Numbered from the stretch's first letter, positions 35,051-45,010 are shown. The stretch is DNA of 64,000 nucleotides from Pelomonas sp963422775 (GCA_963422775.4 CAUJSJ030000062.1:70031-134030); one strand, 5' to 3'. The notes: a model not told the origin generated them from the letters alone. Numbers and translations are program-made.

Positions 35051-36105
35051 AGCGCCGCGTCCTGCTGCAAGGCGCTCTGCCGCTCGGGGTGCTCGCCGCC
35101 CTGCCCCTGCAGGCGCGTGCCGCGCTGAACTTCCCGCACGACTTCGGCGCCCACCCCGGTCAGGCCATCGAGTGGTGGTACCTGACCGGCCTGCTCGGCG
35201 ACCGCGACGGCGCGCCCGCCCGCTACGGCTACCAGCTGACCTTCTTCCGCCTGCCCGGCCCCGCCGCGGCCGACCATCCCAGCGGCCTGGCCGCCAGACA
35301 GTTGCTGCTCGGCCATGTCGCCCTGTCCGATCTGGGCGCCAAGAAGCAGCGCCACGCCCAACGCCTGCTGCGCGCCCTGCCCGGCGCCGTGCACGCCATG
35401 GAGGGCGACTGCGACGTCAAGCTGCGCGACTGGACGCTCAAGCGCGAAGGCGACGGCCACCGCGCCCTCTTCAACGGGCCCGGCTTCGCGCTGGAGCTGG
35501 AGCTGTCCTCACCCGACGCGCCGCTGCTGCAAGGCGACGGCGGCCTGTCCCGCAAAGGCCCCAACCCCGCGCAGTTCAGCCGCTACTACTCGCGCCCCCA
35601 GCTCGCCACCCAGGCGGCGCTCGTGCTGGACGGTCAGCGCCACAGCCTGGCCGGCCGCGCCTGGCTGGACCATGAATGGAGCGACAGCGTGCTCGGCGAT
35701 TCGGTCGGCTGGGACTGGCTGGGCATCAATCTGCACGATGGCCGCGCGCTGACGCTGTTCCAGCTGCGCCGCAAGGACGGCACACGCGACTGGGCCGGCG
35801 GCAGCCTGCGCACGCCGGGCAGCGCCGACCGCAGCTTCGGACCCGACGAGGTCGCCATGACGCCCACGCGGCACTGGACCAGCCCCGCCACCGGCGCGCC
35901 CTGGCCCGTCGAATGGCGGCTGAAGAGCCCGGCTGGCGAGATGCTGTTGAGCGCAGCGTTCGACGCCCAGGAGATCGACGCGCGGCGCAGCAGCGGGTTG
36001 GTGTACTGGGAAGGCGTGGCCCGGCTGTTCGACCGTGAAAAGCGGCCACTGGGCGCCGGCTATCTGGAATTGACCGGCTACGCAGGGCGACCGCCATTGC
36101 TGTGA
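35047..36105 (+). CDS. AttH/CrtC-like lipocalin-like protein
   Basis: The 352-residue protein has a signal that may use the Tat route (KRRVLLQG, cleavage near ARA, residue 24). The hallmark IEWWYLTG follows (about 39-46), then SRYYSRPQL, DHEWSDS and WDWLGINL, as in AttH and carotenoid 1,2-hydratase (CrtC). These double-lipocalin proteins bind hydrophobic molecules. With the ATPase and permease it makes an AttEFGH-like export set; the cargo is unknown. The ATG overlaps the permease stop. Confidence 0.88.
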   Translation: MKRRVLLQGALPLGVLAALPLQARAALNFPHDFGAHPGQAIEWWYLTGLLGDRDGAPARYGYQLTFFRLPGPAAADHPSGLAARQLLLGHVALSDLGAKKQRHAQRLLRALPGAVHAMEGDCDVKLRDWTLKREGDGHRALFNGPGFALELELSSPDAPLLQGDGGLSRKGPNPAQFSRYYSRPQLATQAALVLDGQRHSLAGRAWLDHEWSDSVLGDSVGWDWLGINLHDGRALTLFQLRRKDGTRDWAGGSLRTPGSADRSFGPDEVAMTPTRHWTSPATGAPWPVEWRLKSPAGEMLLSAAFDAQEIDARRSSGLVYWEGVARLFDREKRPLGAGYLELTGYAGRPPLL

Positions 36106-36122
36106 CCCACAATCCGCGGCCC

Positions 36123-37265
36123 ATGTCCTCGCTTGCTGCCCGACAACCCACACGCCCGACTTTTGGTTGGGACAACCTCTCGGGCGAGCGCGCCGCCGGC
36201 CTGCCTGCCGTCGACGACTTGCCCCACACCCGGCTGCTGACCAGCGGCCGTGCGGCGTTGTTCGCCGCGATGAAGGCGCTCGGTGTCCAAGCCGGCGACA
36301 GCGTGCTGGCACCCAGCTATCACTGCCCGACGCTGGTCGCGCCGCTGCGCGCGGCCGGTGCGGCGGTGCAGTTCTATCCGCTGGGGCCCGACGGCTTGCC
36401 GGCACTGGATGCGATCACCCCGGCGCCGGGCACGCGCGCACTCGTCGTCGCCCAGCTTTTCGGCCTGCCGCGCTCGCTCGCCGCCGTGCGCGCCTGGTGC
36501 GACGCCCGCAGCATCGCGCTGGTGGAGGACTGCGCCCACAGCTTCTTCGGCCAGGCCGGCGAACGGCCGGTCGGGCACTGGGGCGACCTGGCGACGGCCA
36601 GCGTGTCCAAGTTTTTCCCGGTGTCGGAAGGCGGCCTGCTGGCCGCTGCCCAACCGCTTCCCGAGCAGACGCTGCAGGCGACCGGCGCCAAACAGCAGCT
36701 CAAGGCCTGGATCGACCTGCTGGAGCGCGCCAGCGAGCAGGGCCGCCTGACCGGGCTGAACCTGCCGCTGCGCACGCTCTTTCGCCTGAAGAACGGCCCG
36801 CCACGCGCGCCCTCCGCGGGCGGCACAGCACGCGACATGAACGAGGCGGAGATGCTGGCCGACTGCGATCTGGCGCGCAGCGAGCAGGCACCACCGGTGC
36901 TGACCCAGCAGTTGTTCGGGCTGCCGCGCGCCCGCATCGTCGCGCGCCGCCGCGACCACTTCGACACGCTGTACCGGCTGACCCAGAAACTGCCCGGCGC
37001 CCGCCCGCTGTTCGGCCCGCTGCCGGCCCAGGCGGCGCCCTATGTCATGCCGCTGTGGGCGGACGAGCCCGAGCCGGTCTACGCAGCGCTGCGCGCGGCT
37101 GGCTGTGCGGTGTTCCGCTGGGACCGCGTCTGGCCCGGCGTGCCGGTCTTTCACGACGACCACGGCGCGCGCTGGCGCACTCACGTGCTGCAGCTGCTCT
37201 GCCACCAAGACCTTGACGACGCGATGCTGGCCCGCACCTGCGCCATCCTGACCGAGAAGCCATGA
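36123..37265 (+). CDS. DegT/DnrJ/EryC1-type PLP-dependent aminotransferase
   Basis: The 380-residue protein has the PLP-binding lysine in SVSKFFPVSEGG and the aspartate-containing VEDCAHSFFG motif typical of sugar aminotransferases. YHCPTLVAPL and LFGLPR match the family's N-terminal part. ATG 36123 is preferred; a GTG at 36102 overlaps the previous gene. It overlaps the following ABC exporter by four bases, so it may modify a substrate exported by it. Substrate is unknown. Confidence 0.82.
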   Translation: MSSLAARQPTRPTFGWDNLSGERAAGLPAVDDLPHTRLLTSGRAALFAAMKALGVQAGDSVLAPSYHCPTLVAPLRAAGAAVQFYPLGPDGLPALDAITPAPGTRALVVAQLFGLPRSLAAVRAWCDARSIALVEDCAHSFFGQAGERPVGHWGDLATASVSKFFPVSEGGLLAAAQPLPEQTLQATGAKQQLKAWIDLLERASEQGRLTGLNLPLRTLFRLKNGPPRAPSAGGTARDMNEAEMLADCDLARSEQAPPVLTQQLFGLPRARIVARRRDHFDTLYRLTQKLPGARPLFGPLPAQAAPYVMPLWADEPEPVYAALRAAGCAVFRWDRVWPGVPVFHDDHGARWRTHVLQLLCHQDLDDAMLARTCAILTEKP

Positions 37266-39064
37266 GTTCCACGACCGACCGCCCCGCGTCCAAACAGGCC
37301 CGCTCGCTGAGCGGCCTGGCGCCCTTCCTGCGCCCCTACCGCGGCCGCATCGCGCTGGCCTTCGCGGCCCTGCTGCTGTCGGCCATGGCCACGCTGGCCT
37401 TTCCACTGGCGCTGCGCGGCCTCATCGACGCCGGCTTCGAGGCCGGCAACCCCGGCGAGCGGCTGATGGCGCTGCGCGAGCACTTCCTGGCGATGTTCGC
37501 CGTCGGCGCGGCGCTGGGCATCTTCTCGGCCTCGCGCTTCTACATGGTCACCTGGCTGGGCGAGCGCGTGACGGCCGACCTGCGCAACGCCGTCTACACC
37601 CACGTGCTGCGCCAGAGCCCGGAGTTCTTCGAGACGACGCAGACCGGCGAGGTGCTGTCCCGCATCACGACCGACACCACCGTCGTGCAGACCGTCGTCG
37701 GTTCCAGCCTGTCGATGGGCCTGCGCAACACGGTCATGGGCATCGGCGCGCTGGTCATGCTGATCGTGACCAACCCCTACGTCATGGGCCAGGTGCTGGG
37801 CATCCTCGTGCTCATCGTCGCGCCGGCGCTGTACTTCGGCCGCCGCGTGAGGAAGTTGTCGCGCGCCAGCCAGGACCGCGTGGCCGACACCTCGGCCATC
37901 GCCGCCGAGATCCTGAACGCCGTCACCGTCGTGCAGAGCTACACGCAGGAGGGCGCCGAAGCGAAGCGCTTCGCCGCCGCCAGCGAGGCCGCCTTCGACA
38001 CCGCCCGCAAGCGCACCCGCATCCGCAGCTTCCTGGTCGCCTTCATCATCACGGCCGTGTTCGGCGCGATGCTGTGGGGCCTGTACCAGGGCACCCAGGC
38101 CGTCATCGCCGGCAAGATCTCGGCGGGGCACCTGGGGCAGACGGTCGTCTACGTGACGCTGCTCGTCAGCAGCGTGGCGGTGCTGGCCGAGGTCTGGGGC
38201 GATGTGCTGCGCGCTGCGGGCGCCACGGAGCGGCTCATCGAGCTGATGGAGGCGCGCTCACCGGTGGCCGAGCCCGCCATGCCCCAGTCGCTGCCAGCCA
38301 CATCGGGCGGCAGCCGCGTGGAGTTCGACGCCATCACCTTCAACTACCCGTCCCGGCCGCTGACGGCGGCGCTGGACGCGCTGTCGCTGACCGTGCAGCC
38401 GGGCGAGACGGTGGCCCTCGTCGGCCCCAGCGGCGCTGGCAAGACGACGGTGTTCCAGCTGCTGCTGCGCTTTTATGACCCCCAGCATGGCCAGATCCTG
38501 CTGAACGGCGTGCCGACCCGCGAGCTGAGCCTGGCCGACCTGCGCGCCAACGTCGGCCTGGTGCCGCAGGACAGCGTCATCTTCTCCACCACCGCGATGG
38601 AGAACATCCGCTACGGCCGCCCCAGCGCGACGGACGACGAAGTCATCGCGGCGGCCAGGGCCGCCTTTGCCGACGACTTCATCCGCGCCCTGCCTGAGGG
38701 CTACGCCAGCTTCCTGGGCGAGCGCGGCGTGCGCCTGTCGGGCGGCCAGCGCCAGCGCATCAGCATCGCGCGCGCCATGCTGAAGAACCCGCCGCTGCTG
38801 CTGCTGGACGAAGCCACCAGCGCGCTGGACGCCGAGAGCGAACGCGTCGTGCAGGCCGCGCTGGAGGCCGCCATGCAGCACCGCACGACGCTGGTCATCG
38901 CCCACCGGCTGGCCACCATCCAGAAGGCCGACCGCATCGTCGTGCTGGACGCCGGGTGCATCGTCGACATCGGGCGGCATGACGAGCTGGTGGCGCGCGG
39001 TGGGCTCTATGCCAAGCTGGCGGCGATGCAGTTCGGCCTGCAGGCCGCTGAATCGAAGACCTGA
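37262..39064 (+). CDS. ABC exporter, fused membrane and ATPase domains (MsbA-like)
   Basis: The 600-residue half-transporter has six membrane helices (about 25-330) with the exporter coupling region FFETTQTGEVLSRITTD. Its ATPase domain has Walker A GPSGAGKT, signature LSGGQRQR, Walker B LLLLDEATSALD and H-loop AHRL. It likely works as a dimer for lipids or drugs. Its 3' neighbour is a monocistronic peptidase gene with its own Shine-Dalgarno. Confidence 0.92.
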   Translation: MSSTTDRPASKQARSLSGLAPFLRPYRGRIALAFAALLLSAMATLAFPLALRGLIDAGFEAGNPGERLMALREHFLAMFAVGAALGIFSASRFYMVTWLGERVTADLRNAVYTHVLRQSPEFFETTQTGEVLSRITTDTTVVQTVVGSSLSMGLRNTVMGIGALVMLIVTNPYVMGQVLGILVLIVAPALYFGRRVRKLSRASQDRVADTSAIAAEILNAVTVVQSYTQEGAEAKRFAAASEAAFDTARKRTRIRSFLVAFIITAVFGAMLWGLYQGTQAVIAGKISAGHLGQTVVYVTLLVSSVAVLAEVWGDVLRAAGATERLIELMEARSPVAEPAMPQSLPATSGGSRVEFDAITFNYPSRPLTAALDALSLTVQPGETVALVGPSGAGKTTVFQLLLRFYDPQHGQILLNGVPTRELSLADLRANVGLVPQDSVIFSTTAMENIRYGRPSATDDEVIAAARAAFADDFIRALPEGYASFLGERGVRLSGGQRQRISIARAMLKNPPLLLLDEATSALDAESERVVQAALEAAMQHRTTLVIAHRLATIQKADRIVVLDAGCIVDIGRHDELVARGGLYAKLAAMQFGLQAAESKT

Positions 39065-39083
39065 ACCCTGGGGAGGGTGTGAC

Positions 39084-40991
39084 ATGAGGATTGCCGCGCT
39101 TTGCCGTGTCGTCGGCGGCCTGGCCTTGAGCGCGCTGGCGCATGCACAGACGCCGGCACCGTTGTCCATCACCGATGCGACGCGACCACCACTGGTGGTG
39201 CAGGCTGCGATCTCGCCCGATGGCCGCCACGTCATCGCGCTGATGAACCGGCGCTACGGCACCGGCGTGATGCTGGTCAACACCGACGACTTCTCGCACC
39301 GAGACATCATCTTCGGCAAGTGGGAGCGCGACGCCGGCTATCTTTTCGCCCGCTACCCGCGCCAGCTGGGCTGGATCACATCGGGCATCTTTGCCGTCAA
39401 TTACGGCGCCGTCGCCTCGTCGCACGACCTCAGTGGCAAGCGTCTGGCGAATCTCGGCACCTGGACGCTGGGCAAGGCCGTGCCGGGCGACCCGCAATCG
39501 ACGGCGGTGCTGGCCTTCGATGACTTCAAGCACCGCAAGCTGGCCGTGTTCGATGCCCGCAACGGGCGCAGCCGCGCACTGTCCTACCCGATGTCGGGCG
39601 ATCCGATGGACTGGGCGCTGGACGCCACCGGCCGGCTGCGCATGCTGACGCTGGCCAACTCCGAGTTCTGGAACGACAGGACGCTGCTGTCGCACTGGTA
39701 CCGGGGGCCGGTGTCGGACGAATGGGTCAAGCTCGATGAGTTCAATGTCACCGAGGAGCGCTGGCAGCCGCTCGCCGCCTCGGCCAGCGCCGACGAGCTG
39801 ACGGTGCTGTCACGCGAAGGTCGCGACACCTGGGCCATCTTCCGCTACGACCCCGTGCACAAGCAGCGCGGCGAGATGCTGGCCGGCGACGCCCAGGTCG
39901 ACATCACCTATGCCGACGGCGACGCCGGCGACGGCAGCTACCGACGCTTCTACAAGGGCGGCATGAAGCCGGTTGCCCAATGGCTGGATGCTCGCTGGGC
40001 CGCGCTGCAGGCCGCCATCGACGAGGCCCTGCCCGGCAAGGTCAACCGCCTCTCGGGCAGCGACCCCAAGGGTCGTGTGCTCGTGCAGTCGTACAGCGAC
40101 GCCGACCCGGGCGTCTGGTATGTGCTGGACGCGGCGACGATGAAGATGCGCCTGCTGCTGGAGGCGCGGCCCGACATCGACCCGGCGCAGATGCGGCCGA
40201 TGGAGGCGATGGCCTACACGGCGCCTGACGGATTGAGCATCCCGGCCTTCCTGACGAAGCCGACCGCCGGCCAGGGGCCCTGGCCGCTCGTCGTCATGGT
40301 GCACGGCGGCCCCTTCGTGCGCGACCACTGGGGCTGGGACGCCGACACCCAGCTGCTCGCCAGCCGCGGCTACGCGGTGTTCCAGCCCCAGTTCCGTGGC
40401 TCTGCCGGCTTCGGCAAGGCCTTCGAGCAGGCCGGCTTCGGCCAATGGGGCCTGGCCATGCAGGATGACATCACCGCCGGCGTGCAGCACCTCATCCGCA
40501 CCGGCGTGGCCGACCCACGGCGCATCTGCATCTACGGCGCAAGCTACGGTGGCTATGCGGCCGTCTGGGGGCTGATCAAGACGCCCGAGCTCTATCGCTG
40601 CGGCGTCAGCTTTGCCGGCGTGTCGGACATCGCCCAGCTGTACTCGGACGATTCCGACTTCACCAAGATCACGCGGGAGACGAGCCGGCTGCGCGTCGGC
40701 GACCCGGAGAAGGACCGCGCGCGGCTGGACGCGGTCTCGCCACTCAAGCATGCGGCCCGAATCCAGGCGCCGCTGCTGATCGCGCATGGCGACGATGACG
40801 TGCGCGTGCTGATCGGCCACAGCGAGCGGATGATGAAGGCCATGGACAAGGCCGGTCGACCCTATGAATGGCTGCTGCTGAAGAACGAAGGCCACGGCCT
40901 GAGCACCGAGCAGAGCATGGCGCTGTTTACGACCCGGCTGCTCGACTTCATCGACCGGCACATCGGCGACAAGGCCGGGCAGCCCCGCTGA
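39084..40991 (+). CDS. S9 family prolyl oligopeptidase-like peptidase, secreted
   Basis: The 635-residue protein has a signal peptide (cleavage AHA-Q, about 21), a beta-propeller-like N-terminal part and a peptidase domain. The catalytic residues are visible: Ser in YGASYGGYA (about 490), Asp in HGDDDVRV, and His in KNEGHGL. It should cleave short peptides in the periplasm, with acylaminoacyl-peptidase-like activity. The ATG at 39084 has GGGGAGGG in front. Confidence 0.91.
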   Translation: MRIAALCRVVGGLALSALAHAQTPAPLSITDATRPPLVVQAAISPDGRHVIALMNRRYGTGVMLVNTDDFSHRDIIFGKWERDAGYLFARYPRQLGWITSGIFAVNYGAVASSHDLSGKRLANLGTWTLGKAVPGDPQSTAVLAFDDFKHRKLAVFDARNGRSRALSYPMSGDPMDWALDATGRLRMLTLANSEFWNDRTLLSHWYRGPVSDEWVKLDEFNVTEERWQPLAASASADELTVLSREGRDTWAIFRYDPVHKQRGEMLAGDAQVDITYADGDAGDGSYRRFYKGGMKPVAQWLDARWAALQAAIDEALPGKVNRLSGSDPKGRVLVQSYSDADPGVWYVLDAATMKMRLLLEARPDIDPAQMRPMEAMAYTAPDGLSIPAFLTKPTAGQGPWPLVVMVHGGPFVRDHWGWDADTQLLASRGYAVFQPQFRGSAGFGKAFEQAGFGQWGLAMQDDITAGVQHLIRTGVADPRRICIYGASYGGYAAVWGLIKTPELYRCGVSFAGVSDIAQLYSDDSDFTKITRETSRLRVGDPEKDRARLDAVSPLKHAARIQAPLLIAHGDDDVRVLIGHSERMMKAMDKAGRPYEWLLLKNEGHGLSTEQSMALFTTRLLDFIDRHIGDKAGQPR

Positions 40992-41001
40992 TAATTCCGC
41001 C

Positions 41002-41814
41002 ATGCTCCAGACCGCCTCCTCGTCCCAATACGAAGACTTCATGCGCCACGTGTTCGAGCATGGCGTGCAGAAGAGCGACCGCACCGGCACTGGCACGCGC
41101 AGCGTGTTCGGCCACCAGATGCGCTTCGACCTTGCCGTGGGCTTCCCGCTGGTGACGACGAAGAAGGTGCACCTGAAGTCCATCGTGCTGGAACTGCTGT
41201 GGTTCCTGCGCGGAGAAAGCAACGCCCGCTGGCTGCAGGAGCGCGGCGTGACGATCTGGAACGAGTGGGCGCGCGAGGACGGCGACCTCGGGCCGGTGTA
41301 CGGCGTGCAGTGGCGCAGCTGGCCGACACCGGACGGTGGTCACATCGACCAGATCGCCGAGGTGGTGAAGCAGCTGAAAACCAACCCGGACAGCCGCCGC
41401 ATCATCGTCAGCGCCTGGAACGTGGCCGACCTGCCGAAGATGGCGCTGATGCCCTGTCACGCCTTCTTCCAGTTCTACGTGGCGGACGGCAAGCTCAGCT
41501 GCCAGCTCTACCAGCGCAGCGCCGACATCTTCCTGGGGGTGCCGTTCAACATCGCAAGCTATGCGCTGCTGACGATGATGCTGGCCCAGCAGTGCGACCT
41601 GCAACTCGGTGACTTCATCTGGACGGGCGGCGACTGCCACATCTACGACAACCACGTGGAGCAGGTACAGACCCAGCTCGCCCGCGAGCCGCGGCCCTAC
41701 CCATTGATGACGATCAAGCGCCGGCCGGCGTCGATCTTCGACTACGAGTTCGAGGACTTCGAGCTGAGCGGCTACGACCCGCATCCGGCCATCAAGGCGC
41801 CGGTGGCGGTATGA
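41002..41814 (+). CDS. thyA: Thymidylate synthase
   Basis: ThyA makes dTMP from dUMP with methylene-tetrahydrofolate. The 270-residue protein has the catalytic Cys in LMPCHAFFQFYV and the signatures RTGTGTRSVFGHQMRFDL and GDCHIYDNH. Length is normal. It overlaps folA by four bases, which ties dTMP synthesis to recycling of the dihydrofolate it makes. Confidence 0.97.
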   Translation: MLQTASSSQYEDFMRHVFEHGVQKSDRTGTGTRSVFGHQMRFDLAVGFPLVTTKKVHLKSIVLELLWFLRGESNARWLQERGVTIWNEWAREDGDLGPVYGVQWRSWPTPDGGHIDQIAEVVKQLKTNPDSRRIIVSAWNVADLPKMALMPCHAFFQFYVADGKLSCQLYQRSADIFLGVPFNIASYALLTMMLAQQCDLQLGDFIWTGGDCHIYDNHVEQVQTQLAREPRPYPLMTIKRRPASIFDYEFEDFELSGYDPHPAIKAPVAV

Positions 41815-42305
41815 GCCGGATCACGCTCGTCGCGGCTGTGGCCCGCGACCAAGCCATCGGCCGCGACAACGCGCTGCTCTGGCGCCTGCCCGAGGACATG
41901 GCGCGCTTCAAGGCAGTGACTGCAGGCAAGCCTGTCGTCATGGGGCGGAAAACCTGGGATTCGATTCCGCCCAAGTTCCGCCCGCTGCCGGGGCGGCGCA
42001 ACCTCGTCGTGAGCCGCCGCGCGACCGAACTGCCCGGCGCCGAGGTGTTCGCGAGCCTGGATGCAGCGCTGGCCGTCTGCGCGGCCGAGCCTGAGGTCTG
42101 CGTCATCGGCGGCGGCGAGATCTACGCGCTGGCCTTGCCGCGGGCTGACAAGCTGGCGCTGACCGAGGTGGATGCCGTCTTCCCTGATGCGGACCGGCAT
42201 TTCCCCGCCTGGCCGCGAGATCAATTCATCGAAGCCCACCGAGACGCGCGAACCAGCGCGACCGGCGTGAACTTCGACTTCGTCGACTATCTGCGCAAGG
42301 AGTAA
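41811..42305 (+). CDS. folA: Dihydrofolate reductase
   Basis: FolA reduces dihydrofolate to tetrahydrofolate with NADPH. The 164-residue protein has ARDQAIGRDNALLWRLPEDMARFK at the start, GRKTWDSIP in the middle and VIGGGEIYALALP near 95-107, all family motifs with the catalytic acidic residue in PED. Translation is coupled to thyA. Confidence 0.96.
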   Translation: MSRITLVAAVARDQAIGRDNALLWRLPEDMARFKAVTAGKPVVMGRKTWDSIPPKFRPLPGRRNLVVSRRATELPGAEVFASLDAALAVCAAEPEVCVIGGGEIYALALPRADKLALTEVDAVFPDADRHFPAWPRDQFIEAHRDARTSATGVNFDFVDYLRKE

Positions 42306-42309
42306 ATAC

Positions 42310-42888
42310 ATGTCCGGACACGGCTTCCACGTCCACGGCCCGCACGAGCACGAGCTGGAGCATGCGGCCCAGCACGATGCCAAGGGCTTCGCCGGCCAAT
42401 TGGCCGTCATCACCGCCATCCTGGCCACGCTCGGGGCCGGCTTCTCCTACATGGGCGGCGCCACGCAGGCCAATGCCGGCATCCTGAAGAACGACGCGGC
42501 CATCAAGAAGACCGAGGCCGGCAACCAGTGGAACTACTACCAGTCCAAGAGCAGCAAGCAGAACCTCGCGGAGCTGGCGCTGGAGCTGAGCCCGAGCGAA
42601 GAGGGCAAAGCCAAGTATCGCGACAAGGTCGCTCGCTACGAGAAGGAAAAGGCCGACATCAAGCTGGCGGCCGAGAAGCTGGAGGAAGAGTCCAAGCACT
42701 TCGACGAGAAGAGCGAGCAGCAGCTGCACCTGCATCACCGCTGGGCGCAGGCGACGACGGCGCTGCAGGTATCCATCGCGCTGGCCGCCATCGCGCTGCT
42801 GACCAAGCGCCGCTGGATGGAATGGGCCACCATCGCCGCCGGCGGCATCGGCATCGTGCTGGGTGGGCTGGCCGCCGCGCACATCTGA
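42310..42888 (+). CDS. DUF4337 family membrane protein
   Basis: The 192-residue protein has a His-rich N-terminus (HGFHVHGPHEHELEHAAQH) that could bind metal. A first membrane helix follows (about 28-50), then a long charged coiled coil (about 60-135) and two helices near the end (about 148-190). This layout matches DUF4337. Function unknown. It starts four bases after folA stops. Confidence 0.8.
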   Translation: MSGHGFHVHGPHEHELEHAAQHDAKGFAGQLAVITAILATLGAGFSYMGGATQANAGILKNDAAIKKTEAGNQWNYYQSKSSKQNLAELALELSPSEEGKAKYRDKVARYEKEKADIKLAAEKLEEESKHFDEKSEQQLHLHHRWAQATTALQVSIALAAIALLTKRRWMEWATIAAGGIGIVLGGLAAAHI

Positions 42889-42915
42889 CGTCCGCCGGGC
42901 CTAGGATGGCGGCCC

Positions 42916-43848
42916 ATGCTCCACCGCATCGACGAAGAGATCACCTTCCGCAAGCTCGAGATCCTGCTGGCCTTCATGGAGAGCGGCAATCTCGCGCGGG
43001 CGGCGGAGCGGTTGGGCATCAGCGCGGTCAGCGTGCACCGGGCGCTGCACTCGCTGGAGACCGGTACGCGCTGCAGCCTGTTCCGGCTGGAGGGCCGCAA
43101 CCTGCAGCCCAATGACGCGGCCCACGCGTTGGCCGACGTGGCCCGTGAGGTGCTTCAGGCCATGGCCCACGGCATCCGTTCCACGCGGGAGATCGCCGGC
43201 TACGCGGCCGACCGCATCCGCATCGGCTCGCTGTACTCGCTGACCAGCGGCACCGTGCCGGCCCTCATCATGGGCCTGCGCCTGCGCAAGCCCGACATCC
43301 AGACCGAGCTGGTGCTGGGCTCCAACAGCGACCTGCTGCGCAAGCTGCGCGACGGCGCCGTGGACGCGACGGTGATGGGCTTCCCCGAGGGCGCTGCGGA
43401 TGTTGAGTCGCAGCTGCTGTTCGAGGATGAGATCTTCTTTGCCGCACCGGCCGAGTCGGCCTACGCCCGCCAGGCCGAGGTGGACCTGGGTGCCTGCGCG
43501 GACGAGCGCTTCGTGTCGCTGAACGAAGGCTATGTGACGCACGACCGCTTCGTCGATGCCTTCCGCACGGCCGGCTTCGAGCCCAATGTCGTCATGACCA
43601 CCAGCGACATCTTCTCGCTGATGAACCTGGTGGGCGGCGGCATCGGCAGCACGCTGCTGCCAGGGCGGGTGCGCGGCGTGCTGCCACGCAATGTCAGCCT
43701 GATCCCGCTGGCGGCGCGCTACCAGATGCGCCAGAAGATCAGCGTCGTCTTCCTGCGCACGCGCGAGCGCGACCCCAACCTGCTGTCGCTGCTGGCGGCC
43801 TGCCGCAGCCATTCGGCCGAGCTCGAAGCCGCCAAGCCGCAGGGCTAG
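42916..43848 (+). CDS. mdcR: LysR-type regulator of malonate utilisation
   Basis: The 310-residue protein has a winged helix-turn-helix at about 12-70 (ILLAFMESGNLARAAERLGIS) and a LysR effector domain. The atypical FRKLEILLAF start and the place just upstream of the malonate transporter and mdc genes match MdcR-type regulators. It is encoded on the same strand as its likely targets, not divergently. Malonate is the presumed co-inducer. Confidence 0.82.
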   Translation: MLHRIDEEITFRKLEILLAFMESGNLARAAERLGISAVSVHRALHSLETGTRCSLFRLEGRNLQPNDAAHALADVAREVLQAMAHGIRSTREIAGYAADRIRIGSLYSLTSGTVPALIMGLRLRKPDIQTELVLGSNSDLLRKLRDGAVDATVMGFPEGAADVESQLLFEDEIFFAAPAESAYARQAEVDLGACADERFVSLNEGYVTHDRFVDAFRTAGFEPNVVMTTSDIFSLMNLVGGGIGSTLLPGRVRGVLPRNVSLIPLAARYQMRQKISVVFLRTRERDPNLLSLLAACRSHSAELEAAKPQG

Positions 43849-43980
43849 GCAAGGGTTAACCCACGACCGTTGCAGCCAGCGTAATGGTTGCTGTGTAAGG
43901 TTGATTGATCGTCCCAGGGGTCGCGCCCACACTGCGGCCGCATACCGCCATCCAAAGGCGGACACCCCTGGAGACAAGCC
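43849..43980 (+). promoter_or_regulatory. Leader region of the malonate operon with an imperfect dyad
   Basis: This 132-base gap holds the imperfect inverted repeat TTGCAGCC...GGTTGCTG (43870-43893), a candidate LysR-type site, and the GGAGACA ribosome site of the TRAP gene. No terminator after the regulator gene is obvious. Low-confidence assignment. Confidence 0.35.
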
Positions 43981-45000
43981 ATGTACCTCACACGACGTCA
44001 ATGGGTCGGCGCCGCCGCCGGCACCGCCGCAGCCGCCTGGTTGCCCACCGCTCAAGCCCAGTCGGGCAACCTGAAGATCTCGCATCAGTTCCCGAGCGGT
44101 TCGCTGACCGAGGGCGACTTCCGCGACCGGCTGTGCCGCCGCTTCGCCGCCGAGGTGGAGAAGCGCACCAGCGGCGCGCTGAAGGCCTCGGTCTACCCCG
44201 GCTCGTCGCTGATGAAGACCAACGCGCAGTTCTCCGCCATGCGCAAGGGCGCGCTGGACATGAGCCTGGTGCCGCTGTCCTATGCCGGCGGCGAGGTGGC
44301 CGAGACCAACGCCGGCCTGATGCCGGCCCTGGTGCCCAGCTATGAGCAGGGTGCGGCCTGGAAGACGGCCGAGGTGGGCAAGCTGCTGTCCAAGGTGCTG
44401 GACGACAAGGGCGTGCTCATCGTCAGCTGGGTCTGGCAGGCCGGCGGCGTGGCCAGCCGTGCGCGGCCGCTGGTGACGCCCGACGACGCCAAGGGCCTGA
44501 AGGTGCGCGGCGGCAGCCGCGAGATGGACATGATGCTCAAGCAGGCCGGCGCCTCGGTCATCACGCTGCCGTCCAACGAGATCTACGCGGCGATGCAGAC
44601 CGGCGCCATGGACGCGGCCATGACCTCGTCCACCAGCTTCATCTCCTTCAAGCTCGAGGAGATCGCCAAGCACCTGACCTCGGGCCGCCAGCGCACCTAC
44701 TGGTTCATGTTCGAGCCGCTGATGATCTCCAAGAAGGTCTTCAACAAGCTGCCCAAGGCGCAGCAGGACATCGTCATGGCCGTGGGCGCCGAGCTGGAGG
44801 TGTTTGCACGTGACGCCGCCAAGGCCGACGACCTGGCCGCGGCCGACATCTACGCCAAGGCCGGTGCCAAGGTCTACGACATGGACGAGGCGACGCTGAA
44901 GAAGTGGCAGGGCATCGCACGCGACACCGCGTGGAAGGACTTCGGCGAGAAGAACGAGTCCTGCGCGGCCATCCTCAAGGCCGCGCAGAAGCTGCTGTGA
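43981..45000 (+). CDS. TRAP transporter substrate-binding protein (DctP family)
   Basis: The 339-residue periplasmic protein has a Tat-like signal (TRRQWVGAAAG, cleavage near AQAQ). It has the DctP motifs VEKRTSGALKASVYPG, KGLKVRGGSREM and ALMDAAMTSS-like segments, with the usual carboxylate-binding Arg in KVRGG. Placed between mdcR and mdcA, it probably binds malonate. Malonate-specific TRAP systems (MatPQM) are known in rhizobia. Confidence 0.88.
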   Translation: MYLTRRQWVGAAAGTAAAAWLPTAQAQSGNLKISHQFPSGSLTEGDFRDRLCRRFAAEVEKRTSGALKASVYPGSSLMKTNAQFSAMRKGALDMSLVPLSYAGGEVAETNAGLMPALVPSYEQGAAWKTAEVGKLLSKVLDDKGVLIVSWVWQAGGVASRARPLVTPDDAKGLKVRGGSREMDMMLKQAGASVITLPSNEIYAAMQTGAMDAAMTSSTSFISFKLEEIAKHLTSGRQRTYWFMFEPLMISKKVFNKLPKAQQDIVMAVGAELEVFARDAAKADDLAAADIYAKAGAKVYDMDEATLKKWQGIARDTAWKDFGEKNESCAAILKAAQKLL

Positions 45001-45010
45001 TGGCAAAGCC

